Shown: positions 42,079 through 52,610 of the stretch, one piece after another
How the letters are laid out: each line of letters starts with the position of its first letter
How positions within the stretch are numbered: position 1 is the stretch's first letter
Assembly (NCBI RefSeq): GCF_963678975.1
Contig: NC_089285.1
Location: 7,240,694 to 7,304,693 of the forward strand
DNA length: 64,000 bases
Source: Dysidea avara
Taxonomy: Eukaryota > Porifera > Demospongiae > Dictyoceratida > Dysideidae
Direction of reading: 5' to 3'
Made by a program: the position numbers and the translations under genes
The notes under the pieces: generated by a model
Told to the model about the DNA's origin: nothing
What the model saw: the letters and a program-made list of their open reading frames with translations, nothing else
The model's database searches: none

Positions 42079-43760
42079 ATTCGAATTGTCGTATGAGGCT
42101 ATCTGAATTAACCAAAAAATGAAGTGTTTGACTTGATCATTATAATGATGTGCACATAGTAAAATGAATTGTTGTGGGTAGATTTAAAAGACTTCAACTT
42201 TCTCATGACTCTCACCTAAAGGTGGTCTCAGGTTTACTGAACTAATTGACCAACAACAGTCTTAAGGTTTCCAAGGTGGGACTGTGGTGCCACCACAAGT
42301 GGAGATTCAGGCTTCTGTGGATTCCATTCTTCAAAGTAAAAGTTCCACAGAGCTCTTTTGAGAAGTGGGTAAATCATTGAATCATTGTCTGCATCATCCA
42401 GTGTCTTAGCTCTCAAAATGGTTTACTCATACATGAGTTCAAGCTATCCTTAATATAATGCACCAGTGACTCCATAAACTCTCACATCAATGCAGTCACT
42501 GTACATGTGTGTTTGATGGCATGGTTGAGGTTATAGTATAGTATTAAACAACTGGCACTGGCTTTTGATTCTCTGAATCTTTCATCACCATAAGTGTAAT
42601 GTTATGCTAGTAGCTACTGTATATATGTGTAATACTATTTTATACAGCTACTTACCATTAATGCTCTCGGTAATTTTTGGTGACTCCAGTGTGTGGGTTG
42701 GTACATTTCCAATTCTCTCCAAGATTCCCTCACCCAACATTTGAAATATTAGTATGTATGTTAACGTATTATTTCTTTATAGCATGCGTTATTTACTTTT
42801 CTAAAAGTCATTCTATGAGGGGTTTTGCTACATAGGCGTATAATAACTGTGTAATAACTTGCAAGCTGTGACAGCTGCTCATATTAGTCAATAGCAACAA
42901 TAATGACATGGGTGCACAAGGAAAAAATCTACTTGGCTTTTGCATTACTTTCCCTCATTGTATCATTCACCAGGTCTACGGTGATGCACTGTTTCTATCC
43001 ACTGTAAACCATGTGTGCCTTGCACGTCTTTATGTAATCATCTGATAGCTGTTATGGACTTTTTGCTATATCTAATACCACCAACTTAACATATGTAACA
43101 TTGGTGGTCATTTTAAAGAAGTTTACATAATAGCTACAAACTAGCTAATCAGGGGATTGTACTCTGTATATCGACTAGATCTTAAGGCTTCCTTACAAAG
43201 CACCTGGTATGCATGGCTGTTCTTTGAATAAAGTATGTTGAAAATTAATTTCATCATCATCATCAAAGTTTGTACTCATTACATTTCTCAGCCTGTGGTA
43301 GCAATGCTGCCTTTATACAGTAAGACTATGATAATTGTGGCCAATATCACCAAGCATATGTGAATTTGGCACATAACTCACTTACCTCAAATGTGACATC
43401 AATTGTTCTTCTTTCAAGAGAAATACATAGTCCCTTTTTTTTCAAATACCTCCTATAACCTACATACAACTGCCAAGATCTGGATGTGTTATCTTCATGT
43501 GTGTATCATAAGCGAATAAATGCACATTGTTTGGTGCATCTCAAGATATGCACTTAAGACTGCCTTAAATAAAGGTCAATTGAAATGGAAATTTTACTTC
43601 CTATTTTGTTATATGGATGTGTTGTTTATAACGTGCAGTGCACAAAAACACCATTTCATTGTAATAATATACTGAGATGTTTACCCGCAAAGCTCGGTCA
43701 TGTCACAAATAATTGAACCTGTGATGTATGATCGGGAACTGCCAGAGTTTTACAAGTGTT
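42079..43760. other. Long spacer; one unassigned 60-codon frame
   Basis: The minus frame 42234-42416 (MRAKTLDDADNDSMIYPLLK) has protein-like composition but no family I recognise and no phase-matched exon. A CAT trinucleotide run lies at 43252-43262. Nothing else is seen. Confidence 0.4.
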
Positions 43761-43765
43761 ACAAT

Positions 43766-44035
43766 GGCAGAAAGTGGCAGCTCACGCAATTCATCAACCA
43801 GCAATGATTCAGACATCTTCATTCACATACTTAGCAGCAGAGGCGAGCAAAGAGTTGTACTTGTCTCTACCATCCAAAGTATCGCCATATTGCTTTGAGC
43901 CAGTGTACATGACAAGGAGCCCAGTCCTTGTACTAGTGTGAGTTCTAGCCTACCCACTGGAACTAAAGATTCTGAAGTTAGCCACATGTAGAATACCATA
44001 GATTATATATTCCCTACCCGGGATTGGAAACCAGA
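43766..44035 (+). pseudogene. Possible N-terminal fragment of a multicopy Ser-rich gene
   Basis: MAESGSSRNSSTSNDSDIF starts at ATG 43764-43766 in one frame, LAAEASKELYLSLPSKVSPYC with FEPV follows in the next, and HDKEPSPCTSVSSSLPTGTK with DSEVS in the third. This order (Ser/Asp start, short helix, SPYxFEPV, Ser/Thr stretch) resembles the start of invertebrate proteins that carry a P2X7-like Cys-rich domain, but that domain is not found here. With two frame changes it is at best a relic. Confidence 0.25.
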
Positions 44036-47000
44036 GGAATTCCTGTACAAAAACCACGAGCCGTCAGCGTTGAAATATTCAACACCTTTCCTTTGATTAC
44101 TATGGTTTCATCTTACCGATGAAGAAGAGGAGAGGAAAAGCAATTTGGCATCTTGGCTGTTGTATTTGAAGGATTTAAGTTGAATACAGTTGTGTAACTG
44201 ACAAACGATCGTCGAAAATCCGAGAGCGATGCGTACCACTATCCGTTTTGTTTACTGAATCGCCATTTATCATGCCCTGAAAGTTTGGAGGTTTTGGAGC
44301 TCTGAAGAAGTGTCCAAATCTGCTGTAAATTATCCCAAGTAACAGATAAATCAATTTCGTGTCTTTCTGACTAGGTTGAGTCCCTACAAAATTAGTTTTC
44401 AGGCGAAAATACAACAAAAGACTCTTTCAGTTTTCGATTTGCAATGGTGAACTTTGGAGGTTTTTAAACATTGTCTGAGTAGTTATTGCGGACTTATCAT
44501 GTATTTCTAGGAATTCAATCCTATAGAAATGGTTCACATGGAGTTTTCTGTCTGTTACCCATAAGCAATACTGCGAAATATTCTTGTTTGTAAACTTTAT
44601 AATATAAATTATTTTTTATATTCACTTTAATTGTCTACACATTTTACTGTTGTATATCCTAGATTTAATGACAGGAAAGGTTATAAGAGTCAGCAAGCTG
44701 AATCTTCAAGTCCAAACCAAAGTGACACTGTATGTCCATATTAGAAATCTCAGTGGTCACCAATACTGATAGTGTCCATGCCGGCATTGTCTCATCAATG
44801 CACCGATTAAAGTAATCTTCACAAATATCTCATGGGACAGCAGTCTTATATGTGAATTAGTTGTACACTTTCTTTGTAAGCATATAAGCATATATATTTG
44901 AGAAAAGGGTGATTGTTGCAGGAACCACCACCCTATAGACTATGACTGCGGCTATTTTGTGTAAATAAATTAAAATAATATAAGGTCACTGAATTGTGGT
45001 ATGGGTTTGCTGCTGGCAGCTTGTAACTGTTGGTGTGTAGATGGCAGATAGTTACTGGGCAGTGTTATGCATGTATAAGGAATACAGTTGTTTGATGTAA
45101 AAATGTCGTAATTTATGATTGAGATGTGATTTTATGTGTGACATTTCTAGTAATGACTTGATGCTAGCTACTTCTTGTCATATATATGCATAGCTATAAA
45201 TCATTTGCCACGTGATCTCTTCAGCCATTGTGTATTGTTTGCTATGGCTATCCGAACACTTGCAAACCAAAATAATTTTCAACTGTTGCATATGCCGGAG
45301 ACACACTGCATATTGTATCTTTAAAATGGGTCTGGTGTCCATTGTCTAGTCTATCTGTCCCTAACTATACCTTTTTTTTCTCCTGTTTGTACATACAGGT
45401 AGCTATAGTGGCACTGCTTTTCTATAGACACTTGGCAGCTCTCTAACATTCAACTGCTATAGCAGCCATGCAGGCTCTGACTGTCACTGCAGCAGGTACA
45501 ACTCACGTCGATCAATTGATGCTTCAAAACTGTACCAAATCATCATGAGTCGTGGCTACATTTTAGAAAATGCCAACAAATGCTGAGAGTCAAGTCTTCA
45601 GTCTAGGAAAACCTACATAATTCATGTTTATTATGTTCAATCATTCTCTATGCAGTATTTTATACACATATTAGCAGCATAACTGACATACACGGCATAC
45701 AGAGTGCTATCATATTATCTCAGTGATCATTCCAAGCTGCAAAAGAATGTCGGTACCTCAATAAAATGTTGTTAGTAATTAGTAAAAGTTGCAAAGTTAA
45801 TTGCAGTGATGTGTCATGCTGTACAGCGCAATCCACTACAAATTGCTCTTTCACCTACAAGCTGTTGTTGCTGATGATGTCACTAACCTTCTTGCATGCC
45901 TTACTACCTCAGTGTATATTAATAATATTTGAAATATTGCATGTAAAATATACCTGGTATTGGTGACTATAGCAACAGCGTGGTCATTACAGTGACGGTC
46001 AATTAAAGATTTTCATCTCTTCACCATTTCATCACCATCTGGGGAAGATGCTGCAAACCAATACATGTGGTTGGTGATGCTCTTGGTCCACTCCCCAACC
46101 ACACAGCACAATCCTTGTATTTAGCAGCTTTTTACAAATTTTCCTTCAGCTCTAAATAGGCACAAGATAAGTCATATGCAAGCACACAATTTATTTACCT
46201 TTAGCAACATGCCAGACATCATATCTGTTCTATATCAGTATAATTCTGCCTCATAAATTTGTATATGTGACTGAATCTGCAAAAACCGTTCTTGTCACTC
46301 AAGACAGGAAGTTACACAAACACAAAGCTTAAGGAATGTACTATCAAGTTTCACTGTCACAGTCAACCAGAGTAAAGTGGTCTGCTTTTGCTGGCTGCTT
46401 CTTTCAAGCACAGTGGCGAGCCGTACGAGTAGTCTGGAGTCTTGATGGAACCCTGGCCAACCAGGAGATGGCTGTGTGTGGCTGTACAGATCCATGGTGT
46501 TGGACAATGACCTGTGCTGTAAATTTCCTTTCATTTTAGCCTGTTCTGAGCCCTGAATGGCCCATGAGTTGGCCTAATTCATCCCAACACGTTCCTTTTC
46601 AATTTTTGAACACCATCTTGCCCGTCTTCCAGAGCCCCCGTTTAAAAACTATCTAAAATGACGGGAAACTTGGCTGTTGGCTACTTCATCAGTGGATGAT
46701 TTGGAAGATAAGAAATTGCTGTGAAACATGTGAAATGTTTATGACCTCCTGGATTAGTCTCACCGGCAACTGTGACACCCAACCAGCTGCAGGGCCTCGC
46801 AGATGGACAGTTGGCAAACAGTATAAGGCCTGTAAATGATTAGCAAATATTTTAGTGTCAAACAAATTACATAAGACTGCAACAAATATTTGTTTTGTTG
46901 TTTTTTTCAAATATCCATTAGAATTTTGGTATCTGGGTACTAAATTACCATTCTTTACTAGTAACTTACAAGTCAGTACAACAGAATGGCTTTGGATACT

Positions 47001-47066
47001 AGCTACATTTCTACAAAATGGCTTGTTCTGCTTTTTTATAATAAACTACCATTAAATTTATTAGGA
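44036..47066. other. 3-kb spacer without recognised genes
   Basis: Short frames at 44175-44417, 45766-45966, 46295-46539 (both strands), 46689-46910 and 46855-47055 show no motifs or spliceable neighbours. No dispersed repeat from elsewhere in the window was noticed except a short R1-like string (AAGGTCACTGAATTGTG) near 44981. Confidence 0.5.
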
Positions 47067-47129
47067 CAGGGGCGTAGGAAGATTTTGAGGGCAAGGGTGC
47101 TGAGGCTGGAGGCGACTCACCCGCAGGGG

Positions 47130-47154
47130 GTCTGGGGGGCTGTGCCCCCCAGAC
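47130..47154. repeat. Subterminal hairpin of the hAT5-like element
   Basis: A perfect 11-bp stem with a 3-base TGT loop, 63 bp inside the left terminus. It is very GC-rich against the AT-rich background and may serve as a transposase recognition structure. Confidence 0.85.
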
Positions 47155-47402
47155 GCTGACGACATTATAGCAAAAATACTGCATAAAATTCATGTAATTA
47201 GATTAAACTGAACATGTTACAACATAAAATCAATGGAATTAATACTGACTTGATATATATATGTAGTATAGCTACTGGTATAATGGCATTATGTACATGA
47301 GCATTGAGAATGCATGCTGTAAAGGAAAGTTAATACACACAATAAAACTAAGTAGCTACATATTATGAATAGAGTGTTACATTGTTTTACCAAAATAGTT
47401 TG

Positions 47403-50021
47403 TTACATTGTTTTGCCAAAATAGTTCATTCTTCTGGAGTTGACAGATATAAATTCCCTCGCAATTGAAACTAAATCTAATTTATCAGTTCTATGCTGGT
47501 GAACATGCATAAGCAACAGGTTGTTCAATTTACAGGCACTAATCGTATTCCGCAAGTAAGTTTTAATTCTACGGAGACTTGAAAATGATCTTTCAGCAGT
47601 GGAAGTAGTCACAGGAAATGTGAAATATAGCAAAAGAACTTTATTAACTTCACAGAGCATATTTTGATAAATTTCTGATTGCATCATGGCATCTGCTATA
47701 GTTCTAACATTGGTGACTCTTTTGATGGTACCATTGAGTGCAGTTTTTATCGCATCAGGCAGCATGCGCAACTGAACTTTCAAATGCTCGACATCTACAT
47801 CTCCTTCAAGAAACCTAACTAAAGCCTGAGACAACGAGTCTGTACCAGTACCATTAGCACATGTTAGCAACAGGGTCTCTATATCTCGGATCAATTGGAT
47901 ATCTGATTGATCAAATCGCCTTTTAACTTCTTCTGATACTGTATCAATGGCCTCATAGTAAGTTTGTCGATACATGTCTCTTGTACACGAGTGTTGATGA
48001 GGTGCAGAAGACCCATGGTCCAGCCTTCTAGGCAATTTGTGGATTCTAGGCAACTTGGGTTCTGCAGTCAGAGACTGTGACTCATGGATGACACGTTCAT
48101 AAAAACAATTAAATGTGCTTTCATTTCGTATTGAACGAAGATGAGAAATAAGCACATTGGCAGCCTTCATTGCTTCTTGAACAGTAATGTTAACTGCTTG
48201 AATATTGGTGGAGCACTGCTCAGCTGGAGCAAATATCTGGTGAGCCAGTTTTAAGCCAAAAAAAGTATCAAACTGCTCCATCCGATTTAACAGCCCGCTT
48301 GCCTTTGCAGCATATTCATCATGCCCTTCCTGTATGGTATCAAGAGCAGTTAACAATACTTTGTAATTCTTTAAAACACTCGCTATAGCCCCATGTCTCA
48401 CAGTCCATCGAGTTGGACAGAGAGTCCTCAATGAAGGCAGTGTTTCACCTGTGTTCACTGTCACATCGCTTTTTAAAGTTTCAAAAAGGTTTAGCCTTTT
48501 AGGAGAAAATTTTATAAGCTGGACCAAGTTATAAATAAAATCCAGGGTGTTTCGGAGAAGCTTGCACTTTTTAGAAACATCTTGTACACATAGATTTAAA
48601 CTGTGTGCTAAGCAATGAACATAAAGAGCTTTAGGTTCTTCTTGTTTGAATAGTGCCTGGGCCCCATTCCTTATGCCGCTCATGTTGCTAGCTCCATCGT
48701 AAGCCTGCCCTCTACACTGAGAAATAGACAACGAACATCTCATCAGCACATCTTTGATTTCATGGTGGATGGTCACGGCTTTAGTATTAGGGAGTTCTTT
48801 CAAGCCCAAGAGGTCTTCATGAACTTCATAGCAATTATTAACCCAACGAACTGATACAGATACTTGCTCAGTACCTGAAACATCAGTGGCTTCGTCAGCA
48901 ATTATAGCATACCATGGGGCACTACTGACTTCACTTATGATGTCTCTGAGAATGCTTTTCCCCATTGATTTTATTAGCTCATCTACAATTGTTGGTGAAA
49001 TGTACTCACGTTGTCTCAGCCATTCGTTCATGCCTGGGCAATCTTCTGCTTGTAACAGGAGAAGTTGGTACAGATTACCTTGAAAAGCCTCTGCATTTTC
49101 ATTGTGACCCCTAATAGCCAAACCCTGTTTTCCTAAAAATTTGATTGCCCGTAACAACTTTAGAAGCATGCTCCTGTGAAATTCTTGCTCAGGAGCAGCT
49201 CTGGTGTCTAGTATACAGCCAATGTGGATACTAGACTCCCTCAACTGAAGCCGCTCTACTGCTTCACGATGCATATCACTATTTTCATGCATGTGAAATC
49301 TTTCAAGGGCTTTGTTCCAATTACCAAATCCATCACCGATAAATGATGAATTTTTAAGCACTGAAGTTGACAATAGTCCGTGTTGCTTTGCTAAGCAACA
49401 GATCCTACAGTATATTTTATACCGACCGGTGCAGACAGTAATCCAAGGGTATTTATTATACCAGGATGTTTGTATGGATCTATTGTATTGTTTCTTCTGC
49501 CCTAGCTGCCTTTCTTTGCTAAGATGTGATTGCATACATTTTGATTTGGACACATCCAATGGCTGGTTTGGCCTAGTTAAATCACTACAACCAACACAAC
49601 CACAGCCATCTGATGTGCTACAAACAGTGGCACTGTCAGAAGCTGTGTTCCTTGCTACACTAATACTAATTTCCGGCGTGCCTACAAGATTACTACTTGG
49701 AGAGTCCACTTGAGACACCGTTTCTTCACTTAATTGTTCGCGTGATTGTTGTGTAACAGCACTAACCTGTGGGATCAGCTGTATTTCCTCTTCATTTTCA
49801 ACGTCTTCATCCGAATCTTCGTCTAACTGTCGAACCGGAACATCAGCGGAAACGGATGAAAACGTGGTCGCTTCAATTGTATCCATTTCTTGACTATCGG
49901 AATCTCGATCGGAATCATCGATGATTATAACTTGGGTTGTGCTGTTCGGCCTAGCACCTGTGCTAGCAGCTTTCTTCTTGCTTGCCACAAACTCGACGAT
50001 ACGTCTCTGACACTTGTCCAT
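47403..50021 (-). CDS. hAT transposase, TTF-type zinc finger, 872 aa
   Basis: One open frame from ATG at 50021 (MDKCQRRIVEFVASKKK) to TAA at 47405-47403. Residues 1-130 are acidic and Ser-rich. At about 190-270 a TTF/ZMYM-type zinc finger region reads SWYNKYPWITVC, YCRICCLAKQHG and HENSDMHREAVERL. A DUF4371-type RNase H-like core follows: WYAIIADEATDVSGTEQVSV with the first catalytic Asp, CRGQAYDGASNMSGIRNGAQ with the second, and YVHCLAHSLNLCVQDVSKKC. It then continues LCPTRWTVRHGAI and ends FTFPVTTSTAERSFSSLRRI, the hAT dimerisation domain with the catalytic Glu. Length is normal for ZMYM1-like/hAT5 transposases. All key residues are present and no lesion is seen, unlike every other transposase here. 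A tandem copy of GTTACATTGTTTT...CCAAAATAGTT straddles the stop region (47376-47428). Confidence 0.95.
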   Translation of the reverse strand: MDKCQRRIVEFVASKKKAASTGARPNSTTQVIIIDDSDRDSDSQEMDTIEATTFSSVSADVPVRQLDEDSDEDVENEEEIQLIPQVSAVTQQSREQLSEETVSQVDSPSSNLVGTPEISISVARNTASDSATVCSTSDGCGCVGCSDLTRPNQPLDVSKSKCMQSHLSKERQLGQKKQYNRSIQTSWYNKYPWITVCTGRYKIYCRICCLAKQHGLLSTSVLKNSSFIGDGFGNWNKALERFHMHENSDMHREAVERLQLRESSIHIGCILDTRAAPEQEFHRSMLLKLLRAIKFLGKQGLAIRGHNENAEAFQGNLYQLLLLQAEDCPGMNEWLRQREYISPTIVDELIKSMGKSILRDIISEVSSAPWYAIIADEATDVSGTEQVSVSVRWVNNCYEVHEDLLGLKELPNTKAVTIHHEIKDVLMRCSLSISQCRGQAYDGASNMSGIRNGAQALFKQEEPKALYVHCLAHSLNLCVQDVSKKCKLLRNTLDFIYNLVQLIKFSPKRLNLFETLKSDVTVNTGETLPSLRTLCPTRWTVRHGAIASVLKNYKVLLTALDTIQEGHDEYAAKASGLLNRMEQFDTFFGLKLAHQIFAPAEQCSTNIQAVNITVQEAMKAANVLISHLRSIRNESTFNCFYERVIHESQSLTAEPKLPRIHKLPRRLDHGSSAPHQHSCTRDMYRQTYYEAIDTVSEEVKRRFDQSDIQLIRDIETLLLTCANGTGTDSLSQALVRFLEGDVDVEHLKVQLRMLPDAIKTALNGTIKRVTNVRTIADAMMQSEIYQNMLCEVNKVLLLYFTFPVTTSTAERSFSSLRRIKTYLRNTISACKLNNLLLMHVHQHRTDKLDLVSIAREFISVNSRRMNYFGKTM

Positions 50022-50134
50022 TACTCGGGTACAATACAAAAAGAATCACGTGATGTACGATCACGTGATATGTGCTAAAATCAAAGGGGTGCGCCAGCAC
50101 CCGGCGCACCTGTGGCTCCTACGCCCCTGTAGGA

Positions 50135-50635
50135 AGTCATAACTACATACTATATATGGCAATATGTAGCTGAATTTTAGTGCTTTTGCATCACCCAACA
50201 TTTTACCAATGTCCAGATACTAAATGTTTGATATTTATTGTAGCCCTACTGAAAACAAACACTGATTATAGTTACAATATAAATGTTGATACAATTGTAG
50301 CTATTATAAAGTCTTACTTTGTGCCAAAGCAGAAGCATCTGGCGGTGATGTTACCAGATTGACACTTGGCATGGCCAAGCTATTGTGCACAGTGTCAGTG
50401 TCTAATATTGAAATAGTGATGACTATTGATATCTAGGCAAAATGAAACTGCTTTAGGATCACCACTGCTTTATATGGTGTTGAGCCATAGTGATGATGAA
50501 AATATAACTTGCAGTACACACGAGGCCGTTTCAGTAGGTTACCAGCAGAATCTTTTTTTTGTATCCAAAATGTTTCCATACCGGAGAAATTCTTCCAGAC
50601 AGGGTAAATATTTGATTTTGAGAATTCCAATACAG
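50135..50635. other. Spacer between the hAT5-like element and piggyBac copy 3
   Basis: A 102-codon plus frame begins at 50426 and a 65-codon minus frame overlaps it; neither has a motif. On the minus strand this sequence directly follows the piggyBac break point at 50636, so it marks foreign DNA joined there. Confidence 0.45.
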
Positions 50636-51893
50636 CACTACTTCCACCACACAGTTGTTAGGTTGTCTTTTGGGATGGCAGCAAACCTGTGTGAGCTATT
50701 TGTAAAGACTTGTCAGTTGGTATCAAGCCTTTAGGAATCCTTTTCAATTTGAACATGTTTTGTCACTGTTAGACAGCAAATCATGACTACATATAAAAAT
50801 GATTTTTTCATTAGTACATAGACATTAGCTTGCTTACCCAATTTTGTTTTTCTTTGTCACCTTTAGAAGCAACTGTGTATATAACTGTGTATATCTGTAA
50901 ACCCTAGACATAGCCTGTCTTAGCCTCTGAAAGAACCCAAAATTAATGCCAAACTGGGGGGGGGGGTTGACCATGTATTATAAGAAAGAAATCCTACACC
51001 TAGTTTTGCCACCATCATTTCATCAATGGATACCTGTTGTTATGGCTGATAGTGAGATGGGAAAACCACAGTCAAATGATCCAACAATGGTGTGACTTTA
51101 ATACAGTATGTAAAAAACAATTTTGCTTTTTTAATGTACTTTAAATGCAAATATCGAAGTATATTGTAAAACTGGTCTCAAGACATAATAGAGGGAGAAA
51201 TGATGTAGAAAGAACTTTTCAGTAGTTGCATTTTTGTAGTAATTCATAGCAATATTGTCAGGAGCTCTTCAACAGAAAATTGAAATGGCATCTTCTTTTG
51301 ATCAGCAAAGTGGATTGTTTGCTGTACTACTGAATGTAGATTACAGTAACAGTCGTTAGGAAGAACTGAGATTCTTCCAAAGTAGAACTACAACTTTTTG
51401 TCCTTGGCAAAGGGCCAATTGAAATATAGTACCTCTCCAAAGTGGAATTCCAGACTGTTTGGAAAATTCTCCCTGGACATCATTTTTTCAATCCATGTTT
51501 ACTTGAGGTGGTAGCTTCACTCCTTGCATTTTTTTTTCTCTAAGGCACACTTTCATCAGTAGTAGAATTGCCTTCACTTGTTCCACAACCAATCTCATTT
51601 CTGCAGCTACTCGCTTCAGAACACTGCTGTCATAAAACTGAAGCATAGCAAAACAGCAATTAAATAAGCTATTCTACACGACAACACTTTTTATTATTAT
51701 AGTGAAAAAATTATGTTCATATCCGTACAAGCTACTCCATGAGCTAATCAGTTTAGTACATGAATTCGCTAACTTAGATCCACTGATCATCTTCACTATG
51801 ACTTGGATCACACCCTTTGTGTTACCACATGCTACACTGTTCACTAAGTACCATCGTGGTGCTGTTATCTGACAATAGACAAATTGGACATAT
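50636..51893 (-). pseudogene. piggyBac transposase, copy 3 (inverted paralogue of copy 2)
   Basis: The minus strand matches 30481-33139 of the plus strand block by block: the N-terminal remains at 51893-51440, the catalytic start near 51020 (ATTGATGAAATGATGGTGGC), and the block ending in GTGTGGTGGAAG at 50656. It lacks the 230-bp insertion and the LTR element of copy 2, so both came after the duplication. The match does not end at GGTGGAAG, the hAT target site, but 9 bases later at TAGTGCTGT, which in copy 2 are the first bases of the hAT element. A run of 11 G occurs at 50957-50967. Stops are shared with copy 2, so both derive from an already dead copy. Confidence 0.8.
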
Positions 51894-51904
51894 TTCAATT
51901 ATGT

Positions 51905-52420
51905 GAGCAGAGCTGAATTTCCATTAAGTAATTTAATATCCTTGTTGTTTTTAAATACTCTTCGTCATCTATCAGGCGGTTCTACTTGTATCCATTTAAC
52001 ACTATCAGATTTTCCATGCAAATGTTCTCCCAACTAAAGATCTGCTGCTTCATACATACCACATTCTCGGTTATGCTTAGACTGCACACCAAAACTAAAA
52101 AGGTTGCTGAAAATAGATTGCGTTTCATCAGTACATTCAAATATTTCTTATAAATGGTTTTTTTTCAGTCTTTGTCACATAACCAGTTACATAATTAGCA
52201 AGTGCAAGGGAAATCTCTGATACAAACTGTATATCTACATTGACTTTCCATAATAGTAAAAGCAAAGGATTGTAATCATCAAGTCTCACTTTTCAAACAC
52301 TCCTTGAAAGGGTATAGATTTTATTAAACTTTTTTAATGCTTCTATTGAATTTAAAAAAGCCTCTTCTGCCTCAGGACGAAAAAAATTAAACATGCAGTT
52401 TTAGTTTCTGGTGTTTTACT
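51905..52420 (-). pseudogene. Helitron Rep/helicase-region remains
   Basis: On the minus strand CMFNFFRPEAEEAFLNSIEA (about 52400) leads via a stop to RLDDYNPLLLLLWKVNVDIQ and FVSEISLALANYVTGYVTK (about 52290-52180). After a frameshift come NLFSFGVQSKHNRECGMYEA with AADL, a stop, then LGEHLHGKSDSVKWIQVEPP (about 52110-51970). The DIQ-SSLALAxYVTGYVTK and RECG-LYEASDLLLGxHL pattern belongs to the protein region between the Rep and Pif1-type helicase parts of Helitron proteins in animals. The piece is about 170 codons of a protein normally many times longer; the rest is missing because the piggyBac paralogue abuts it at 51893. Confidence 0.5.
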
Positions 52421-52610
52421 GTGGAGGGATCTAGTATGATGGCGTTATTGCTAATTCTTCTTTCATCATAATCAGAATGTTTTCTTTCATCATAATATAT
52501 AGCTTCTGCATGAGGTGTTTTGAACAGCTTTTTGAGACAGCCTACAACTTTGTATCAACAAACATTACATGCAATGAATTGTCATACATACATCTGAATG
52601 ATCTGACCAA

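Larger units (their letters stand above)
47067..50129 (-). mobile_element. Complete-looking hAT transposon (hAT5-like), 5-bp target duplication
   Basis: The left end CAGGGGCGTAGGAAG and the right end, reverse complement CAGGGGCGTAGGAGCC, agree over 13 bp. The 5-bp flanks are TAGGA on both sides (47062-47066, 50130-50134). The single long frame inside is uninterrupted. Both subterminal regions have hairpins: GTCTGGGGGGC/GCCCCCCAGAC (47130-47154) and GGTGCGCC/GGCGCACC (50088-50110). Terminal repeats, target duplication and intact ORF together make it the best candidate for an autonomous, possibly still active element in the window. The 5-bp duplication fits the hAT5 subgroup rather than classical 8-bp hATs. 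Confidence 0.9.

Noticed and set aside
49312-49713. A 133-codon plus-strand frame opposite the hAT5-like transposase.
   Set aside because: It is a shadow on the antisense strand of a strongly supported 872-aa gene.
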